This document shows, piece by piece, positions 9,313 through 10,229 of a stretch of 10,229 nt of DNA. The notes under the pieces were generated by a model. The model saw only the letters and a program-made list of their open reading frames with translations, was not told the DNA's origin and ran no database searches. Made by a program: the position numbers and the translations under genes. The stretch covers positions 1-10,229 of the forward strand of contig JAEYOB010000478.1 in assembly GCA_023412175.1 (NCBI GenBank), given 5' to 3'. How positions within the stretch are numbered: the stretch's first letter is position 1; each line of letters begins with the position of its first letter. The DNA is from Pseudomonadota bacterium. GTDB taxonomy: Bacteria; Pseudomonadota; Alphaproteobacteria; Azospirillales; Azospirillaceae.

Positions 9313-9341
9313 GCTTTACCGAAAAGTGATGGACGCTTTAC
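9313..9341 (+). repeat. Repeated heptamer GCTTTAC
   Basis: GCTTTAC is found at 9313-9319 and 9335-9341, 22 nt apart, and a third time at 9117-9123. All three are in the same orientation, upstream of the pseudo-receiver LuxR gene. LuxR/NarL-type HTH proteins often read heptamers, so these are candidate binding sites. Confidence 0.3.
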
Positions 9342-9510
9342 GCGATTTCGCTACCCCACACGCGGAAGGTGACCCGACAAGCAACGGAGCCCCGAAACGG
9401 GCCGGCCGTGGATGCCCCCAGAAAAATGAGCCAGAGCTGACCCCATGCACACGACCCATGAGTACGCGCCAGAGAGAGCATCGCCAACGACCCGCAACGC
9501 GGTGAACCCC

Positions 9511-10191
9511 ATGCACGTTTGCCTGATTCTCGACAACACCGGCCTGACCGACACCGTCGTGCAGGCGCTGGAGCGCGCGGGCCGTCATCGCATCACTGTC
9601 TTCCATGATTTGAGCGAGCTGACGCAGAGCACGCTTACCCCGGACGCCATTCTGATCGGCCTCCAGCAATTCACCGCGCTGCGCGAGAACGAACCGATGG
9701 TCTACCTGCGGCTGTCGCGGCGCTCGCGCATCGTCGTCGTCCTGTCGTCGCGCGAACTGCTCGATGCGGCGCACATCCTGGCTTTCGCGGACGCCTGGGT
9801 GTTCGAGGACATCAACGTCGACCGCATCAACGAACTGCTGGACCTGGGGCTGGAGGGGCATTGCCTGATGCCCAAGCAGTTCCTCTCGCGCCTCGGCGTC
9901 GACGAGATTCGGCTGACGCTCCTGCCACGCCTGTCGGAGCCGGAGTTCGAAACTCTTCGCCTGCTCGGTCAGGGCCTCAACAACCGTACCATCGCCAACC
10001 AGCTCGACCTGTCGGAAGCCGTGATCAAATCCATGGTGCGCAGCGTCCTGTCGAAGCTGCATTTCCGCAACCGGACGGAAGCCGGTGTCTTCGCGGCGCG
10101 CCAGCAGGGGGCGTTGCAATCGGCCCGCGACGGCATGGTGCCGCCGCTCGCCCAAGCCCAGCATCAACACCCCGTCAGCCGGTCAGCCTGA
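9511..10191 (+). CDS. LuxR-type regulator with degenerate receiver (pseudo-receiver)
   Basis: From the ATG at 9511 this is a 226-residue protein with the layout of a NarL-type response regulator. The N-terminal half follows the receiver pattern of strands and helices (VCLILDN, DAILIGL, IVVVLSS, AWVFED). However, the phosphoacceptor position is Gly50, only one acidic residue (Asp8) remains of the first pair, and the conserved Lys is replaced by Glu99. Phosphorylation is therefore unlikely. The LuxR HTH (141-195) is clear: LSEPEFETLRLL, NNRTIANQL, closing FRNRTEA. The recognition helix reads SEAVIKSMVRSVL, where the family usually has S-x-x-TVKxH. GGTGA (9501-9505) lies 5 nt before this ATG; an ATG at 9445 would add 22 residues of no domain. 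A. brasilense FlcA, a flocculation regulator, is of the same LuxR-UhpA class, but identity was not established. Confidence 0.9.
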   Translation: MHVCLILDNTGLTDTVVQALERAGRHRITVFHDLSELTQSTLTPDAILIGLQQFTALRENEPMVYLRLSRRSRIVVVLSSRELLDAAHILAFADAWVFEDINVDRINELLDLGLEGHCLMPKQFLSRLGVDEIRLTLLPRLSEPEFETLRLLGQGLNNRTIANQLDLSEAVIKSMVRSVLSKLHFRNRTEAGVFAARQQGALQSARDGMVPPLAQAQHQHPVSRSA

Positions 10192-10229
10192 TCTGCAGCC
10201 GGGGCTCCCGGTTCGCGGGGAAACTATTC

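Larger units (their letters stand above)
8682..9510. other. Long AT-richer intergenic region between divergent regulators
   Basis: About 830 bp separate the two regulator starts. My hand count gives about 50% G+C over 8821-9360 and about 35% at 9241-9300, against about two thirds in the flanking genes. No open frame here shows a recognisable protein, the usual third-position GC or a convincing start, so I read it as control DNA, possibly with an unrecognised small gene or RNA. It contains the dyads, direct repeats and promoter-like boxes listed separately, plus palindromes GCATATTTATGC (8935-8946) and CGTATACG (9067-9074). Confidence 0.6.

Noticed and set aside
9115..9372. 85-codon plus-strand frame in the intergenic region
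   Set aside because: No convincing start site, no recognisable family, and it runs through the TATAAT box and the TTGACA dyad.
10199..10211. Hairpin CCGGG-GCT-CCCGG after the pseudo-receiver gene
   Set aside because: Five-bp stem with no T-run, and the window ends too soon to judge it as a terminator.

Overview
The window is high-GC (roughly two thirds G+C in the genes) and looks like chromosomal DNA of an alphaproteobacterium. The gene set, the gene order and the protein style best fit Rhodospirillales, with Azospirillum or a close relative as the most likely source. That taxonomic call rests on recognition only and was not checked by a search.

Left part (1-4330), plus strand: the 3' part of radA (its zinc-finger end lies before the window), then cvpA, purF and a short-chain dehydrogenase/reductase. 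The gaps radA-cvpA and cvpA-purF are 34 and 30 nt, so these read as one transcription unit covering DNA recombination/repair and the first step of purine synthesis. The SDR gene follows purF after 86 nt. A perfect 13-bp hairpin with flanking T-rich sequence at 4264-4300 closes this unit and also the unit converging on it from the right.

Middle part (4331-7981), minus strand, transcribed right to left: a YfgM-like membrane-anchored TPR protein, a BamB-like eight-bladed beta-propeller lipoprotein, and the double GTPase Der. The first two overlap by one base (TGATG), and 26 nt separate the second from der. This is the yfgM-bamB-der order known from E. coli, linking envelope protein export, outer-membrane protein assembly and ribosome biogenesis. 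A plausible sigma70-type promoter (TTGACC, 17 nt, CTATCC) lies upstream, with a 12-bp perfect palindrome just beyond it. An 18-bp perfect hairpin separates this operon from the next gene.

Right part (7982-10229): two LuxR/NarL-type regulators point away from each other across about 830 bp without a convincing gene. The left one (minus strand) is a canonical response regulator with phosphoacceptor Asp54. The right one (plus strand) has the same layout, but its receiver lacks the phosphoacceptor Asp and the conserved Lys, so it is a pseudo-receiver regulator. The DNA between them drops to about 50% G+C (hand count over 8821-9360) and holds several dyads, direct repeats and promoter-like boxes. 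This divergent pair with its control region is the most interesting part of the window. No rRNA, tRNA, CRISPR array, transposase or integrase was seen.
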